NCBI GenBank assembly: GCA_021792045.1
Contig: JAJYVJ010000112.1
Location: 1 to 5,681, forward strand
Direction: 5' to 3'
DNA: 5,681 nucleotides
Origin: Thermoplasmata archaeon
GTDB lineage: Archaea; Thermoplasmatota; Thermoplasmata; Thermoplasmatales; Thermoplasmataceae
Below, piece by piece: positions 5,057 to 5,681 of this stretch; the stretch's first letter is position 1, and each line of letters opens with the position of its first letter. The notes under the pieces were generated by a model. It had not been told where the DNA came from. It saw only the letters and a program-made list of their open reading frames with translations, and did not search any database. A program made the position numbers and the translations under genes.

Positions 5057-5620
5057 TCACTCCTTCATGTTCCCCTTATCCCTCTGAATCTGGACCATCT
5101 CCTGCACGGACGGAAGGGTCCACGCATACCTGGTATGCTTGCACTCGTATGCATCATCAACCTCACAGAAGAGGCGCATAATGCCCCTCCCATTCATCTT
5201 GACATACACCATGACGATCCTGTCCTTCCCCGTTCCATCATAGTTGTGTTCAGTGATGGCTATGTGATCGCCGAGCACGTTGAGGTGAATCATTGCAGAC
5301 AAGCCCTCAAACTCCTTGTCAAAGTCCGGAGGCAGCTCATAGGTTTCAGTCCTTGCAGCAATGGCATCCATCCTCTTCAGCTGCTCCGCTACGGCCCGAC
5401 CCTTTGGGGTAAGAGAAACGTAAAATGTCTTCCTAACTATCCTTTCTTCCCGTATACTTACCAAACCATCTGCCAAAAGTTCTTTCAGATACCGTTCTAG
5501 TGAGTATGAGTTGGGAACAATAGGTAACAATGAAGTCTTTACTACTTCCTTGTTTTCTTCATATAACCTAAGAATTAACCTCTGTGAGCGCTCTGACAAT
5601 CTTCTATTATGCTCAGCCAA
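5057..5620 (-). CDS. Winged-helix transcriptional regulator heading the operon
   Basis: A 187-aa protein with a winged-helix domain at about residues 10-85: helices LILRLYEEN and SLERYLKELLADGLV, then a wing (IREERIVRKTFYVSLTPKG) typical of MarR/ArsR-like archaeal regulators, followed by AVAEQLKRMDA. Residues 105-180 form a second alpha/beta domain (MIHLNVLGDHIAI, DRIVMVYVKMNGRGIMRLFC, YAWTLPSVQEMV), perhaps a ligand- or partner-sensing part. The start is TTG 5620; upstream the frame meets TAG without an ATG or GTG, and the next internal Met is at residue 84. A second TTG at residue 8 is an alternative. It is the most GC-rich gene of the operon and lies first, four bases before the zinc-finger gene, so it probably autoregulates the operon. 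The exact ligand is unknown. Confidence 0.85.
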   Translation of the reverse strand: MAEHNRRLSERSQRLILRLYEENKEVVKTSLLPIVPNSYSLERYLKELLADGLVSIREERIVRKTFYVSLTPKGRAVAEQLKRMDAIAARTETYELPPDFDKEFEGLSAMIHLNVLGDHIAITEHNYDGTGKDRIVMVYVKMNGRGIMRLFCEVDDAYECKHTRYAWTLPSVQEMVQIQRDKGNMKE

Positions 5621-5642
5621 TAAAACTTTAAACCCTATTCTC

Positions 5643-5651
5643 TTTATTATT
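5643..5651 (-). promoter_or_regulatory. Candidate TATA element for the minus-strand operon
   Basis: AATAATAAA on the minus strand is centred about 27 bases before TTG 5620, the spacing expected for a leaderless archaeal transcript. A second AT-rich element, TTTAAA (about 5629-5634), is closer and would place the transcript start inside the gene, favouring the TTG at residue 8. The choice is uncertain because the whole stretch is AT-rich. Confidence 0.4.
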
Positions 5652-5669
5652 GCATGTATTATTACATTC

Positions 5670-5680
5670 TACACAGTGTA
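5670..5680. promoter_or_regulatory. Short palindrome upstream of the operon, possible operator
   Basis: TACACAGTGTA is a perfect palindrome around a central A, and a wider TTACA...TGTAA pair (5662-5681) surrounds it. It lies about 20 bases upstream of the candidate TATA element of the winged-helix operon. Dimeric winged-helix regulators usually bind such dyads, so autoregulation is a fair guess. The site runs into the window's edge, so its full extent cannot be seen. Confidence 0.35.
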
Positions 5681-5681
5681 A

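Noticed and set aside
4955..5500. 181-codon open frame on the plus strand, and a shorter one at 4960-5181
   Set aside because: Both lie opposite the winged-helix and zinc-finger genes, have low-complexity His/Pro/Leu-rich products and no start signals.
1..5681. CRISPR array, tRNA, rRNA, transposase or integrase
   Set aside because: No regularly spaced direct repeats, cloverleaf, IS-type inverted repeats or recombinase motifs were seen on either strand.

Overview
The window looks like archaeal accessory DNA, most probably from the Thermoplasmatales or a related euryarchaeon. This rests on family resemblance and signals, not on a database match. The signals are a TATA element about 30 bases before an ATG with no ribosome binding site (a leaderless start), small AbrB/SpoVT-type regulators, a winged-helix regulator with an archaeal-style C-terminal domain, and frequent TTG/GTG starts with SD sequences inside an operon.

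Left part (1-1087): the window opens inside a gene whose visible C-terminal part carries R-N-S-I-A-H, the Rx4H signature of HEPN-domain proteins. Next is a small AbrB-like gene broken by an in-frame TAG. An intact AbrB-like gene faces it tail to tail on the minus strand. A divergent intergenic region follows, holding a perfect 7-bp hairpin with a T-run and a strong TATA box. This promoter drives two overlapping small plus-strand genes (68 and 47 codons) of unknown function, closed by a T-rich terminator.

Right part (1174-5681): one tightly packed minus-strand operon of seven convincing genes plus a 19-codon mini-ORF. In transcription order (right to left) they are: a 187-aa winged-helix regulator; a 44-aa C2HC zinc finger; a 352-aa protein with a beta-rich N-terminus and helical C-terminus; the 19-codon mini-ORF; a 67-aa Cys-containing protein; a 181-aa zinc-ribbon protein; a 223-aa protein resembling the YwgA/Panacea (DUF4065-like) group; and a 395-aa alpha/beta protein of unknown fold. 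Spacings run from a 17-base overlap to 28 bases, and five of the seven genes start at TTG or GTG. The regulator at the head is clearly more GC-rich than the last three genes, which suggests a foreign cargo module placed under a local regulator.

No gene in the operon has a recognisable housekeeping role. Small zinc proteins, a toxin-antitoxin-associated domain and large unknown proteins, next to a HEPN fragment and AbrB genes, fit a defence or mobile-element island. A previously undescribed multi-gene defence or regulatory system is the leading hypothesis, but it is inference. No transposase, integrase, tRNA, rRNA or CRISPR array is visible.
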